Shown one piece after another: positions 7,491 through 15,112 of a stretch of DNA of 26,201 nt (its first letter is position 1; every line of letters begins with the position of its first letter). Source of the DNA: Halorhodospira sp. (GTDB lineage Bacteria; Pseudomonadota; Gammaproteobacteria; Nitrococcales; Halorhodospiraceae); the NCBI GenBank assembly GCA_007121755.1, contig SKJZ01000197.1:1-26201 (forward strand), written 5' to 3'. A program made the position numbers and the translations under genes. The notes beneath the pieces were generated by a model, which made no database searches, was not told the DNA's origin, and saw nothing but the letters and a program-made list of their open reading frames with translations.

Positions 7491-9398
7491 ATGAAGTGGT
7501 TGGTTCCGCTCCTGGCACTCGTAGTGGGCCCCGCCCTGGCGACGGCGCCGCCCCACTACTCCGTGCGCGTCGATCTCGACCCCGTGCGGCAAGAGGCAGC
7601 CGTGGAGGCGGACTTGCGCATTACCGGCCGCGACGCAGTCGGGCTCCACTTGCCGGCCGGCTGGGAGATCGAGGGACTATGGCGCGACGAAGAGCCCCTG
7701 CCGCCCCCTTCGGCAGCGCGTCCGTTCCGTATCACCGGGCTCGATCCGTCCGGCTCCACCATTGCGCTGCGCTACCGGGGCCGATTGCCTAATGCGGATG
7801 AGGCTACAGGCGAGTGGGGCCCTTTTCTTGGCGAATCCGGGGCCTTCCTCAACCGGGGCGGCGGCTGGTATCCGGAGGTATCCGGGGCCGCCCTGATGAC
7901 CCACGACATTGAGATTCACGTGCCCGACGGATGGCGCGCGGTGGCATCCGGGGAGTGGATTGGCGGGTCGGAGGACAGCCGCACGGCGCTCTTCCGGCAC
8001 TCCCGCCCCGGACGCGGCATGACCGTCGTAGCCGGCCCTTGGCGGGTAGACGAACGACAACTGGAGAGCGGCCTTCGGGTCCGCACGTATCTTACGCCGG
8101 GGACCGCCCACCTCGCTGACACCTACTTGGAACGGACTGCCGAGTACTTGCAGAGCTACCACGACTCGATCGGCGATGCGCCATTCTCCACTTTCGCCGT
8201 CGTGGCGGCTCCGATTCCCGTCGGCGTTGCCTTCCCCGGTTTTACCTGGATCGGGGAGTCCGTGCTCCGACTCCCTTTTATCCCGTATACCTCCCTCCCT
8301 CACGAGGTGCTGCATAACTGGTGGGGCGCCACGGTTCATGTCGACTACCGGGATGGCAATTGGAGCGAGGGGCTGACCACCTGGATGGCGGACCACCGCT
8401 TGGCGGAGCAACGGGATCCGGAGGAGGCCCGGCGGATGCGCGGCGACTGGTTGCGCGGCCACCACGCCCTGCCCGCCGAGGACGACTACCCTTTGCGCCG
8501 GTTCCGGGGCGGGCGGGAGGGCGCCCACCGCGTAGTCGGTTACCAACGCGGCGCCATGCTCTTCCACATGCTGCGGGAGCGCTTAGGAGAAGAGGCTTTC
8601 GACGCTGGAATCCGGCGGTTCTGGGCGGAACGGGCCTTTCAGATTACACGCTGGGCGCACTTACAAGAGGCTTTCGAGGCCATTTCGGGGGACGACCTCG
8701 CAGTCCACTTCGATCAGTGGCTGCACCGCACCGGTGCTCCCCGGCTCCAGCTGGAGCAGGCGGAGAGGACGGCCGACGGGGTCACCGTCCGCCTTTCACA
8801 AAGCACACCGCCTTATGAATTGCATATTCCCGTCGTCGTGGAGACCGGCGACGGTAGCAAACGCTTCACGGTCTTTATGGACGGCACGGATGCCGAGGCG
8901 AAATTGACCACCCCCGGCACCCCGACGGCACTGGCGGTCGATCCGAACTACGACCTCTACCGCGCGCTGGACGCGGGGGAACGCATACCGGTAATCCGGG
9001 AGGTCGTTGAAGCAGTAGCGGTCCACGCCGCCGGTCCCCTCGCCGGGGAAGCGGTGCGGATGCTGCAGATGGAGAGCGCCGTAGTCGACAAAGGGCGGGC
9101 GGACGTGGTGCTGGTGGCGGCGGAACGCGCTGCGCTGGGGGATCTGCTCGACGCCGCCGGTGCCGAAGCCACACCCCTCGCCCCTCCGGATACCCGCGCG
9201 GCTGTATGGGCCAGCCGGGACGGCCGAGGCCGTCCGTTACTGGTGATTACCGGCGACGACCGAGAAGCGATCCGCGGAGTGCTTGCCCGTCTGGTCAGGC
9301 ACGCCAGAGAGAGCTATGTCGCCTGGGACGGCGAACGCGTTACTGACAGCGGCTTGTGGCCCGAGCCGGAAGAGCACGGCCTGCGGAAAGCATGGTAG
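7491..9398 (+). CDS. Exported M1-like (gluzincin) metallopeptidase
   Basis: 635-aa protein with a Sec signal peptide (MKWLVPLLALVVGPALATA, cleavage near 19). It has an N-terminal beta domain with GGWYPEV (124-130), then a thermolysin-like zinc domain: H271-E-V-L-H275 and the third ligand E293 in NWSEGLT. The HEXXH-to-Glu spacing is 17 residues rather than the 18 of classical M1 aminopeptidases such as PepN. I recall related bacterial M1 proteins with the same NW-S/C-EGLT pattern, so this looks like a subfamily trait. A C-terminal region of about 150 aa after the peptidase fold is unassigned. The start uses AGGGG eight bases before ATG 7491. Expected in the periplasm or outer envelope, substrate unknown. 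It sits between the prenyltransferase and the EAL gene, all co-oriented. Confidence 0.85.
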   Translation: MKWLVPLLALVVGPALATAPPHYSVRVDLDPVRQEAAVEADLRITGRDAVGLHLPAGWEIEGLWRDEEPLPPPSAARPFRITGLDPSGSTIALRYRGRLPNADEATGEWGPFLGESGAFLNRGGGWYPEVSGAALMTHDIEIHVPDGWRAVASGEWIGGSEDSRTALFRHSRPGRGMTVVAGPWRVDERQLESGLRVRTYLTPGTAHLADTYLERTAEYLQSYHDSIGDAPFSTFAVVAAPIPVGVAFPGFTWIGESVLRLPFIPYTSLPHEVLHNWWGATVHVDYRDGNWSEGLTTWMADHRLAEQRDPEEARRMRGDWLRGHHALPAEDDYPLRRFRGGREGAHRVVGYQRGAMLFHMLRERLGEEAFDAGIRRFWAERAFQITRWAHLQEAFEAISGDDLAVHFDQWLHRTGAPRLQLEQAERTADGVTVRLSQSTPPYELHIPVVVETGDGSKRFTVFMDGTDAEAKLTTPGTPTALAVDPNYDLYRALDAGERIPVIREVVEAVAVHAAGPLAGEAVRMLQMESAVVDKGRADVVLVAAERAALGDLLDAAGAEATPLAPPDTRAAVWASRDGRGRPLLVITGDDREAIRGVLARLVRHARESYVAWDGERVTDSGLWPEPEEHGLRKAW

Positions 9399-9506
9399 CC
9401 GCGCGCTCACGCCCCTAGCCGTCCTTGACACCGTTTACAATGCACCCTGACCATGTGCGCGGGATTATCCCTGCGGATACCCGCGAGGGCGCGAACAGGA
9501 GCCGCC

Positions 9507-11330
9507 ATGCTGGAATGCAACCGGCCCATGGAAGGGGTCTTTGACGAGGATGCGCGGCTCCAGGAGTTGCGCGCGCTTGAGTTCGGCGGCCCGGGCCTGC
9601 GCCGGCAGCTCGCCCAGTTGAGCCACCTCGCCGCGGACCTTTTCAACGTCCCTATCGCGCTGGTCACCTTGATCGAACCGGACTACCAGCGGTTCCTCGC
9701 CAACCACGGCCTGGAGGACCGCGACGGTACAACCCGCGATGAGGCCTTCTGCAACCACACTATTCACCACCAGGAATTGATGGTGGTCCCCGATCTGCGA
9801 GCCGACCCCCGCTTCCGCGACCACCCGTTTGTTGTCGGTGAACCCTACTTCCGCTTCTATGCCGGCGCGGTGATTCGCGGCCCCCACGGCCACCCCCTCG
9901 GTGCCTTCTGCCTCAAGGATCACGCCCCCCGGCGGTTCGATGCCCACCGCCAACGCCAACTGCTGCGTTTCGCGCGTGTGGTAGAGGCACAGATCCTCGC
10001 CCACAACGACCGGGAATCACCAGACCGCGCAGCGGAACGCACTGCCGACCACGACCCATCGACCGGACTGATGCTACGCCAGGGACTCCTGGATCGCCTC
10101 AACTCCCTGTTGCGCGGCAGTTCCGAACGGGCCGTCACGATCCTCAATATCCACCTGGAAGGAGTGGAACAGCTTCGCGCCGGAGAGAGCGCGGACAAGG
10201 CAGAGGCATTCCTTCTCGGCGTGGTGCTGCACCTGCGCGAACATCTGCCCCGGCAGGTGACGTTCGGCCGTTGGGACGACAACGACCTGATGATCCTGGC
10301 GCCCGAGGATGTCCCCGGTTGCTCCGCGGACGAATTATCGGAGCGGTTGGTCTATCTGCTCCGCCAACGGGTTCCGTGGGATGGCGGCGCCCACCTCCCC
10401 CAAGCCGCCATCGGCGTTTGTCGGGACCACGACGAGAACGCCACCGCCGACGGGTTGATGGCGCTCGCCCGCTACGCGACGCGCAGCCAACGCGGACAAC
10501 GGCGCGCCAACGTCCGCCTGGTCCCGTGTTCGAACCGTCCCGACCTCGCCAGCAACACTGACCTCGCCCACCGCCTGGAGGAAGCCGTCGTCGCCGGCGC
10601 CATCGTGCCTCACTTCCAGCCGCGTATCGATATCGAAAGCGGCCGCATTGCCGGGTTCGAGGCGCTGGCCAGGTGGTGGGACGATGAATTGGGTCAAGTC
10701 TCTCCGGGACGGTTCATCCCGGTGGCGGAAGCAACCGGACGGATCAGTGATCTCGGCGCCTCGATGCTCCGGCAGGCGTGCGCCACGGTGCAGGCGTGGC
10801 GGCGTCAGGGGTTGCCCGCCCTACCGGTCGCGGTGAACATCGCCGGGGACGAACTGGGAGACCCGTATCTCGGCGAGCAGATCGAGGCGATTCTGCGCGA
10901 GACCGGACTTCCCGGATCGCTACTGGAATTGGAGGTAACGGAGCGCGTACTGGTGGAGCACACCGAGCAGTCGATCGCCACCATGAAACGGTTGAACGCA
11001 CACGGAGTGCGCTTCGCCATCGACGACTTCGGCACCGGCTACTCGTCATTCACCTACCTGCGGCAACTCCCCGTCTCGCAACTCAAGATCGACCGCTCCT
11101 TCACCCGGCTGATGCCCACCGATACGCGGGATGCCGAGATCGTCCAAGCCATCTCCGCAATGGCGCACGCCATGGGGATGACCACCGTCGCCGAAGGGAT
11201 CGAACGGGAGGAGCAGGTGCCGTTCCTGCGCAAATTCGGTATCGATCAAGGGCAAGGGTTTCTGTGGGCGGCGCCGATGCCCGCGGACGACGCAGCCGCC
11301 ATGCTGCGGGAGCGGGACGACCCGCTATAG
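9507..11330 (+). CDS. GAF-degenerate GGDEF-EAL c-di-GMP phosphodiesterase
   Basis: 607-aa soluble protein. GAF domain at about 18-165 (FCNHTIHH at 81-88, VVPDLRADPRF at 93-103, then FYAGAVI). A degenerate GGDEF at about 180-345 where the signature is replaced by RWDDND (255-260), so no cyclase activity is expected. EAL at about 352-600 with FEALARWW (384-391), VAVNIAG (441-447), ELEVTE (474-479), IDDFGTGYSSF (505-515), KIDRSF (527-532), VAEGIE (561-566) and DQGQGFLWAAP (580-590). All usual catalytic EAL motifs are present, so it should hydrolyse c-di-GMP, with the GAF and GGDEF-like domains as sensors. The AGGAG at 9497-9501, five bases before ATG 9507, decides the start over the earlier in-frame ATG at 9453. 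It starts 108 bp after the peptidase gene. Confidence 0.93.
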   Translation: MLECNRPMEGVFDEDARLQELRALEFGGPGLRRQLAQLSHLAADLFNVPIALVTLIEPDYQRFLANHGLEDRDGTTRDEAFCNHTIHHQELMVVPDLRADPRFRDHPFVVGEPYFRFYAGAVIRGPHGHPLGAFCLKDHAPRRFDAHRQRQLLRFARVVEAQILAHNDRESPDRAAERTADHDPSTGLMLRQGLLDRLNSLLRGSSERAVTILNIHLEGVEQLRAGESADKAEAFLLGVVLHLREHLPRQVTFGRWDDNDLMILAPEDVPGCSADELSERLVYLLRQRVPWDGGAHLPQAAIGVCRDHDENATADGLMALARYATRSQRGQRRANVRLVPCSNRPDLASNTDLAHRLEEAVVAGAIVPHFQPRIDIESGRIAGFEALARWWDDELGQVSPGRFIPVAEATGRISDLGASMLRQACATVQAWRRQGLPALPVAVNIAGDELGDPYLGEQIEAILRETGLPGSLLELEVTERVLVEHTEQSIATMKRLNAHGVRFAIDDFGTGYSSFTYLRQLPVSQLKIDRSFTRLMPTDTRDAEIVQAISAMAHAMGMTTVAEGIEREEQVPFLRKFGIDQGQGFLWAAPMPADDAAAMLRERDDPL

Positions 11331-11352
11331 ATGCTAACGTTACGTAAAAAAC

Positions 11353-11429
11353 TGGCGTCCCCAACGGGATTCGAACCCGTGTCGCCACCTTGAAAGGGTG
11401 GTGTCCTAGGCCTGCTAGACGATGGGGAC
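11353..11429 (-). tRNA. tRNA-Glu (anticodon TTC), CCA encoded
   Basis: 77 nt on the minus strand including an encoded 3' CCA (11353-11355) and discriminator G. The 7-bp acceptor stem is GTCCCCA/TGGGGAC. The anticodon loop CTTTCAA presents TTC on a CCACC/GGTGG stem, and the T arm is CGGGT-TCGAATC-CCG. The D arm contains the usual AGCAGG type loop. Immediately downstream on this strand comes a run of six T, which may help termination or processing. A strong promoter lies upstream at 11459-11487. Confidence 0.97.
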
Positions 11430-11458
11430 GGTGACGCGCGCCCATGCGAGCGTGCTGC

Positions 11459-11487
11459 ATGCTACGAAGGGACCCATCGGCTGTCAA
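11459..11487 (-). promoter_or_regulatory. Sigma70 promoter of tRNA-Glu
   Basis: On the minus strand TTGACA (11487-11482, perfect -35) is followed by exactly 17 bp and TAGCAT (11464-11459, -10). The bases after the -10 are GC-rich (GCAGCACGC), the discriminator type expected for stringently controlled stable-RNA promoters. The predicted transcript would start about 20-25 nt before the mature tRNA 5' end. Confidence 0.75.
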
Positions 11488-11648
11488 GGCGTGTGTTTGT
11501 CGAGGCACGGGTACAGGAGCGCCTCTGCGGTGGCGTCCGCCGTATCGTCCCGCTTTATGGGCCGACAACCACGTGCCGCGGCGGCCGCTCTGTTAGACTA
11601 GGGCGCACCAACCAACGGGAACCACGACAGGCGCGGCCGAAACGGCGA

Positions 11649-13181
11649 ATGGCCCGGCAATCGCACAACACGCAGTTCACCGAAGACGGCCTCTACCGGC
11701 TGGGGCTCGTCCATCAGCCTTTCGGCGACAGTATCCCGGCGTACGAGGACACCACCCACGCCACTCAGCTCAACGTGGCCATCAGCCTGTTGCAGGGCGG
11801 TGAGCGCGTCCTGCTCATTCGCGGCGAAGCGGGGCTCGGCAAGACCACGTTTCTAAACCAGATCGCGCGCCAGGATGTGCCGGTAATGAAGCCGGTTCTG
11901 GTGCCGGGCACTTCTGAAATAGATCTGGAGACCCTCTGCGCGGAATTGGCCATGACAGAGGAAGGCCCTTCGGCGGCCCCGCCGGACCTGGATCGGGCGA
12001 TCAACCATATCCGCGGCAGCCGCCGTGCCGGCAACCGCCCGGCGCTGCTAATCGATGATGCCCACCGGCTACCCCCCCGCACCGTTCGAGACCTGCTGGA
12101 ACTGTGGATGGAACTCTGCGACAAGGGGGAAGGCTTCGGGTTGGTGCTCGCGCTGGACCCGGACCGGGACCAGCCCTGGTCCGGATCGAGGCCCGAACGC
12201 CTGCCCAAGGGGCGGGTCCACGTCATCAACCTGTACCCCCTGACGGAAAGCCAGACCGCCGACTATCTTGAGCACCGCCTGACAGCAGCCGGAGCGGACA
12301 GTGGCTTGCTCGGCAACGCCGAGAAGAAGGTGATCCACGAACGGTCCGCCGGCCACCCTCACCGCATTCATGAGGCCGCTTTCGAGATGCTGGCGGAACG
12401 TTTGGCGGAACGCCAAGACGACCTGCCATCGGCAAACCCTGTCTCATTGAAAAAGCGGCGCCGCGGCGGCGCATTGGCACGGATGGGCGCAGCCGCCGGG
12501 ATCGGCGCCGTTGTCGCCGGCGGCGGGGCCGCTTGGTACCTCCTCGTCCACTTCGACCCGCAGCCGCCGACGCCGGCCCTCGACATCGCGGATCAATCCC
12601 CGTCCGCGCAACAATCGGCGGACGAAGAGAGCGGCGCCCCGGGCACTGGCGACAATGACCCGCTCCCTCCTCCTGCCGACAAGAACTCGCCGTTCGGCCT
12701 CGTGCTTCCGCAACGCTACACGTTTACACGGGACACCCCGCCGGAGCGCCTGGCTGAAGCACCGGTAGAGGAAGAGGCTATAGAACACATCGAGCCTTCG
12801 CCGGTCGCCGACGCGACGGTCGAGGAGGCGGAACGGCCACAGCCCGCTGCCGATGACACGGAGGCCGCGGACGAGACCGAAGACGTGTTGCCGGGGCACC
12901 AGTGGGTACGCTCGCAGGACGGTAGCCGATTGACCGTGCAATTGCTGGCCGCGAGTAATCCCGACACACTCGTTTCCTATGCGGCGCGCCACGGCATGCG
13001 GGAACAGACGGAACTGGTTCGTACCGAACGGCAGGGCGAGGACTGGTACCTGCTCCTTTACGGCAGCCATGAGAGCCGAGCGGAGGCCCGGTCCGCTATC
13101 GACCGGCTCTCGCTTGAACTGCGGGAGCAAGGACCTTGGGTGCGGTCGCTGGCGTCAGTCCAGCAGACATTGACGGACTGA
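11649..13181 (+). CDS. DamX/ExeA-like AAA ATPase with C-terminal SPOR domain
   Basis: 510-aa bitopic inner-membrane protein. The cytoplasmic AAA domain (about 15-260) has Walker A GEAGLGKTT (59-67) and Walker B LLIDDAH (133-139). A basic stretch (KKRRRGG, 268-274) precedes one transmembrane helix (about 276-300). A long acidic, proline-rich periplasmic linker (about 303-412) leads to a SPOR peptidoglycan-binding domain (about 416-505). This is the architecture of DamX-type division/envelope proteins in many Gammaproteobacteria, fused to an ExeA/GspA-like ATPase. ATG 11649 is chosen because the AAA domain begins soon after and the upstream reading is not protein-like. Its Shine-Dalgarno is weak. 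A TAGACT -10-like box at 11594-11599 lies 50 bp upstream. It is not next to aroK/aroB, the usual damX neighbours. Confidence 0.85.
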   Translation: MARQSHNTQFTEDGLYRLGLVHQPFGDSIPAYEDTTHATQLNVAISLLQGGERVLLIRGEAGLGKTTFLNQIARQDVPVMKPVLVPGTSEIDLETLCAELAMTEEGPSAAPPDLDRAINHIRGSRRAGNRPALLIDDAHRLPPRTVRDLLELWMELCDKGEGFGLVLALDPDRDQPWSGSRPERLPKGRVHVINLYPLTESQTADYLEHRLTAAGADSGLLGNAEKKVIHERSAGHPHRIHEAAFEMLAERLAERQDDLPSANPVSLKKRRRGGALARMGAAAGIGAVVAGGGAAWYLLVHFDPQPPTPALDIADQSPSAQQSADEESGAPGTGDNDPLPPPADKNSPFGLVLPQRYTFTRDTPPERLAEAPVEEEAIEHIEPSPVADATVEEAERPQPAADDTEAADETEDVLPGHQWVRSQDGSRLTVQLLAASNPDTLVSYAARHGMREQTELVRTERQGEDWYLLLYGSHESRAEARSAIDRLSLELREQGPWVRSLASVQQTLTD

Positions 13182-13236
13182 GGTGGTGAGGTGGCGTTGG
13201 AGTGACTATGGACGCCTTAGCCGTCGGAAGAGTGAC

Positions 13237-13278
13237 GCCGTCAATATTTTGACGGCCTAACAGTGTCAAATTATTGAC
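13237..13278. promoter_or_regulatory. Tandem GTCAA-N4-TTGAC palindromes (operator candidate)
   Basis: Two palindromes of the same type lie in the 100-bp gap before the FliK-like gene. The first has 8-bp arms, GCCGTCAA (13237-13244) and TTGACGGC (13249-13256), loop TATT. The second has 5-bp arms, GTCAA (13265-13269) and TTGAC (13274-13278), loop ATTA. Centres are 25 bp apart, and the second ends four bases before the start codon. Such an arrangement would suit a dimeric repressor blocking both promoter and translation start. No regulator is named. Confidence 0.5.
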
Positions 13279-13282
13279 GGTG

Positions 13283-14404
13283 ATGCGAGTAACCAGTCAA
13301 CCACCTGTCGTAGAGATCCGCTACCCGGAGCCGACCGGGCGGCCCTCTCTCGCATTGCGGCTCGGTGAGACCTTTACCGCGCTGGCCCGATCGTCCGCCG
13401 ACGGCCTCATCCTGGAGATGGGGCGGCACCGCCTGCCGGCCCGGGCCGATGTGCCGATCAGCGACGGCGACCGTCTCACTCTTCGGGTCGCCGAACTAAC
13501 GCCGCGCCTGACGCTGAAGATCCTGGATCACCGAGGGCCCCGGCCGGCCATCGACGCTGCCCTTCGCGAGGCCCTGCCCCGTCAGACCACCGCCGGCGGC
13601 TGGAACAGTATTGTGCAATCTTTGGGCCAAGGATCTACCGACCTTCCACCTCAGGCCCGCAACGCCCTACGGCAGGTTCTCACCCAACTCCCGACACCGG
13701 AGCAATTGCAACGCCCCGAAGGATTGCGGTCCGCGCTGTGGGAATCGGGCGTCTTTCTGGAGGCCCGAATCGCCGCCGCCCCGGAGTTGGCGGCAGCCAC
13801 AGCAGGAACCGACACTAAGGCGCTCCTGGCGCGGTTGGCGGCAAGGCTGCGCGCCCTCCCACTGCCTTCGGCCACCGCCGCGGGCGGGCGCAAACGGCCG
13901 CCCGCGGCCACGCCGCAACCCGCCACTGCGGTGGAGAGCCTACTGCGTCAAACCGAGGGCATGGTGGCCCGACTGCAGTCCCTGCAAGCGCGAGCCGCCG
14001 CCGAGCCGGGAGCCCTCGATCTCAGCTTCGAACTGCCGGTACGCGATACCACCGACCTCGAAGCCCTGCGCCTGCGTATCCGTAACAGCGAGAGCGACTC
14101 CCCAAACGGCAACGACCCAGAATCCCAGCCGCTCACCGTCGATCTCTGCTTTCAACTCACCCGGGCCGGGACCGTCCACACCAAGGTCCGCATCCAGGGG
14201 AATGCGGTCAGCACCTCGTGGTACGCGGAACAGCGCCCTACCGCGGAGGCCATCGCGGAGGCCTTGCCGGAACTGGAGCACCGCCTGGAGGCGGCCGGAT
14301 TGGCTGTCGGCGCCCTGAGTTGCGCGCACGGCTTGCCGCTGTCCGAAGGCAGTGATACGACCGCTACGCTGCGCGAGCGGGGTCTTCTGCATGAGCGGGC
14401 GTAA
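13283..14404 (+). CDS. FliK-like flagellar hook-length control family protein
   Basis: 373 aa, no signal peptide or membrane helix. The N-terminal half is a compact region (LALRLGETF, ISDGDRLTLRV) followed by an Ala/Pro/Arg-rich linker (about 190-220). The C-terminal part (about 245-365) has the FliK C-terminal pattern: LSFELPVRD, PLTVDLCFQL, VHTKVRIQGNAVSTSW and LEHRLEAAGL. FliK proteins measure hook length and switch FlhB secretion specificity. Pairing with an FlhB-tail-like gene that overlaps its 3' end by 14 bp supports that link. It is outside any flagellar operon here, so it may be an accessory paralogue. ATG 13283 is chosen; GTG 13280 is possible. No Shine-Dalgarno is visible, so translation may be leaderless or coupled. 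Confidence 0.75.
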   Translation: MRVTSQPPVVEIRYPEPTGRPSLALRLGETFTALARSSADGLILEMGRHRLPARADVPISDGDRLTLRVAELTPRLTLKILDHRGPRPAIDAALREALPRQTTAGGWNSIVQSLGQGSTDLPPQARNALRQVLTQLPTPEQLQRPEGLRSALWESGVFLEARIAAAPELAAATAGTDTKALLARLAARLRALPLPSATAAGGRKRPPAATPQPATAVESLLRQTEGMVARLQSLQARAAAEPGALDLSFELPVRDTTDLEALRLRIRNSESDSPNGNDPESQPLTVDLCFQLTRAGTVHTKVRIQGNAVSTSWYAEQRPTAEAIAEALPELEHRLEAAGLAVGALSCAHGLPLSEGSDTTATLRERGLLHERA

Positions 14405-14768
14405 AGGAACCACCTTTGAAGGCAAGACCCGGGTGGCCGTGGCGCTCGATTACGATACCGTCTCAGCGCCGCGTGTAGCCGCCACCGGGTCGGGCCGCCT
14501 GGCGGAAAGGATCATTACCGCCGCCGCCGAGAACGACATTCCGATCAAGGCCGACGGCGACCTGGCGGCGGTGCTATCCACTCTGGAGCTGGACGCGGAG
14601 ATTCCGGAACACCTCTATCGCGCGGTGGCGGAGGTCATCGCCTTCGCCTGGATCATCAAGGGGCGACTCCCCTCGCCTGCTACTCCCGAGGACGCTCCTG
14701 ACCCTGCCGGGAGTGGAGCAATACCACCAGATCGGCCTCCACCTGAGAAATCTGGCAAGTATCCATAA
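14391..14768 (+). CDS. FlhB C-terminal-domain-like protein (FhlB type)
   Basis: 125-aa soluble protein equivalent to the cytoplasmic export-switch domain of FlhB/YscU without the membrane part. Seen: AVALDYDTVSAPRVAATGSG (12-31), LAERIITAAAENDIPIKADG (33-52), LAAVLSTLELDAEIPEHLY (54-72) and AVAEVIAFAWIIKGR (74-88), the usual order for this family. The NPTH autocleavage motif of true FlhB is absent, as expected for standalone FhlB proteins. A Pro-rich tail (about 90-125) overlaps the convergent DUF2802 gene. The start ATG overlaps the FliK-like gene by 14 bp (stop at 14402-14404), indicating translational coupling. Function of standalone forms is uncertain; modulation of flagellar export is the usual inference. 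Confidence 0.85.
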   Translation: MSGRKGTTFEGKTRVAVALDYDTVSAPRVAATGSGRLAERIITAAAENDIPIKADGDLAAVLSTLELDAEIPEHLYRAVAEVIAFAWIIKGRLPSPATPEDAPDPAGSGAIPPDRPPPEKSGKYP

Positions 14769-15102
14769 TCTCCTTGGCCGGCGTTCCTTTCCGGGCCATG
14801 CGGATGGCCTGATTGAAACGGCTGCCGTCGGAACCGCCGCCGGCGGCTACCTGGTCCAGGCGCCGGCGCACGCGGGAGAGGTTCTGCTCCACGCGCGCCA
14901 GGTGCTCACCCTGTCCTACCGCGCCCGCCGACAGCCCGCGGAAGTGCTCTAGAATCTGCTGTGTCGTCGTCTCGACCCCTTCCTGCCGCCGCTCCAGCCG
15001 CTCCACCCGCCCGGCGATGCCGATCGCGTGCCAAGCCGCCACGGCGGCCACCACGATCGCTCCACCGGCCACGATTACGGAGATCAGATTGGGTAGTTCC
15101 AT
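14680..15102 (-). CDS. DUF2802 membrane-anchored protein
   Basis: 140 aa with an N-terminal transmembrane helix (about 6-28), a probable coiled coil rich in R/E/Q (about 30-90) and a C-terminal DUF2802-type helical motif, FNQAIRMARKGTPAKEIMD then CQISQVEADLVVLLH (about 95-130). In other Gammaproteobacteria DUF2802 genes often sit beside chemotaxis or flagellar genes; the role is unknown. The start is fixed by a perfect TAAGGAGG (GGAGG at 15108-15112) five bases upstream, which overlaps the end of cysS, so it is the last gene of gltX-cysS-DUF2802. Its final 89 bp overlap the 3' end of the convergent FlhB-like gene, both frames coding. Confidence 0.85.
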   Translation of the reverse strand: MELPNLISVIVAGGAIVVAAVAAWHAIGIAGRVERLERRQEGVETTTQQILEHFRGLSAGAVGQGEHLARVEQNLSRVRRRLDQVAAGGGSDGSRFNQAIRMARKGTPAKEIMDTCQISQVEADLVVLLHSRQGQERPRE

Positions 15103-15112
15103 CGCCGCCTCC

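Noticed and set aside
9425..9453. TTGACA as -35 for the GAF-EAL gene
   Set aside because: No acceptable -10 lies 16-18 bp downstream; TACAAT at 9436-9441 is too close to pair with it.
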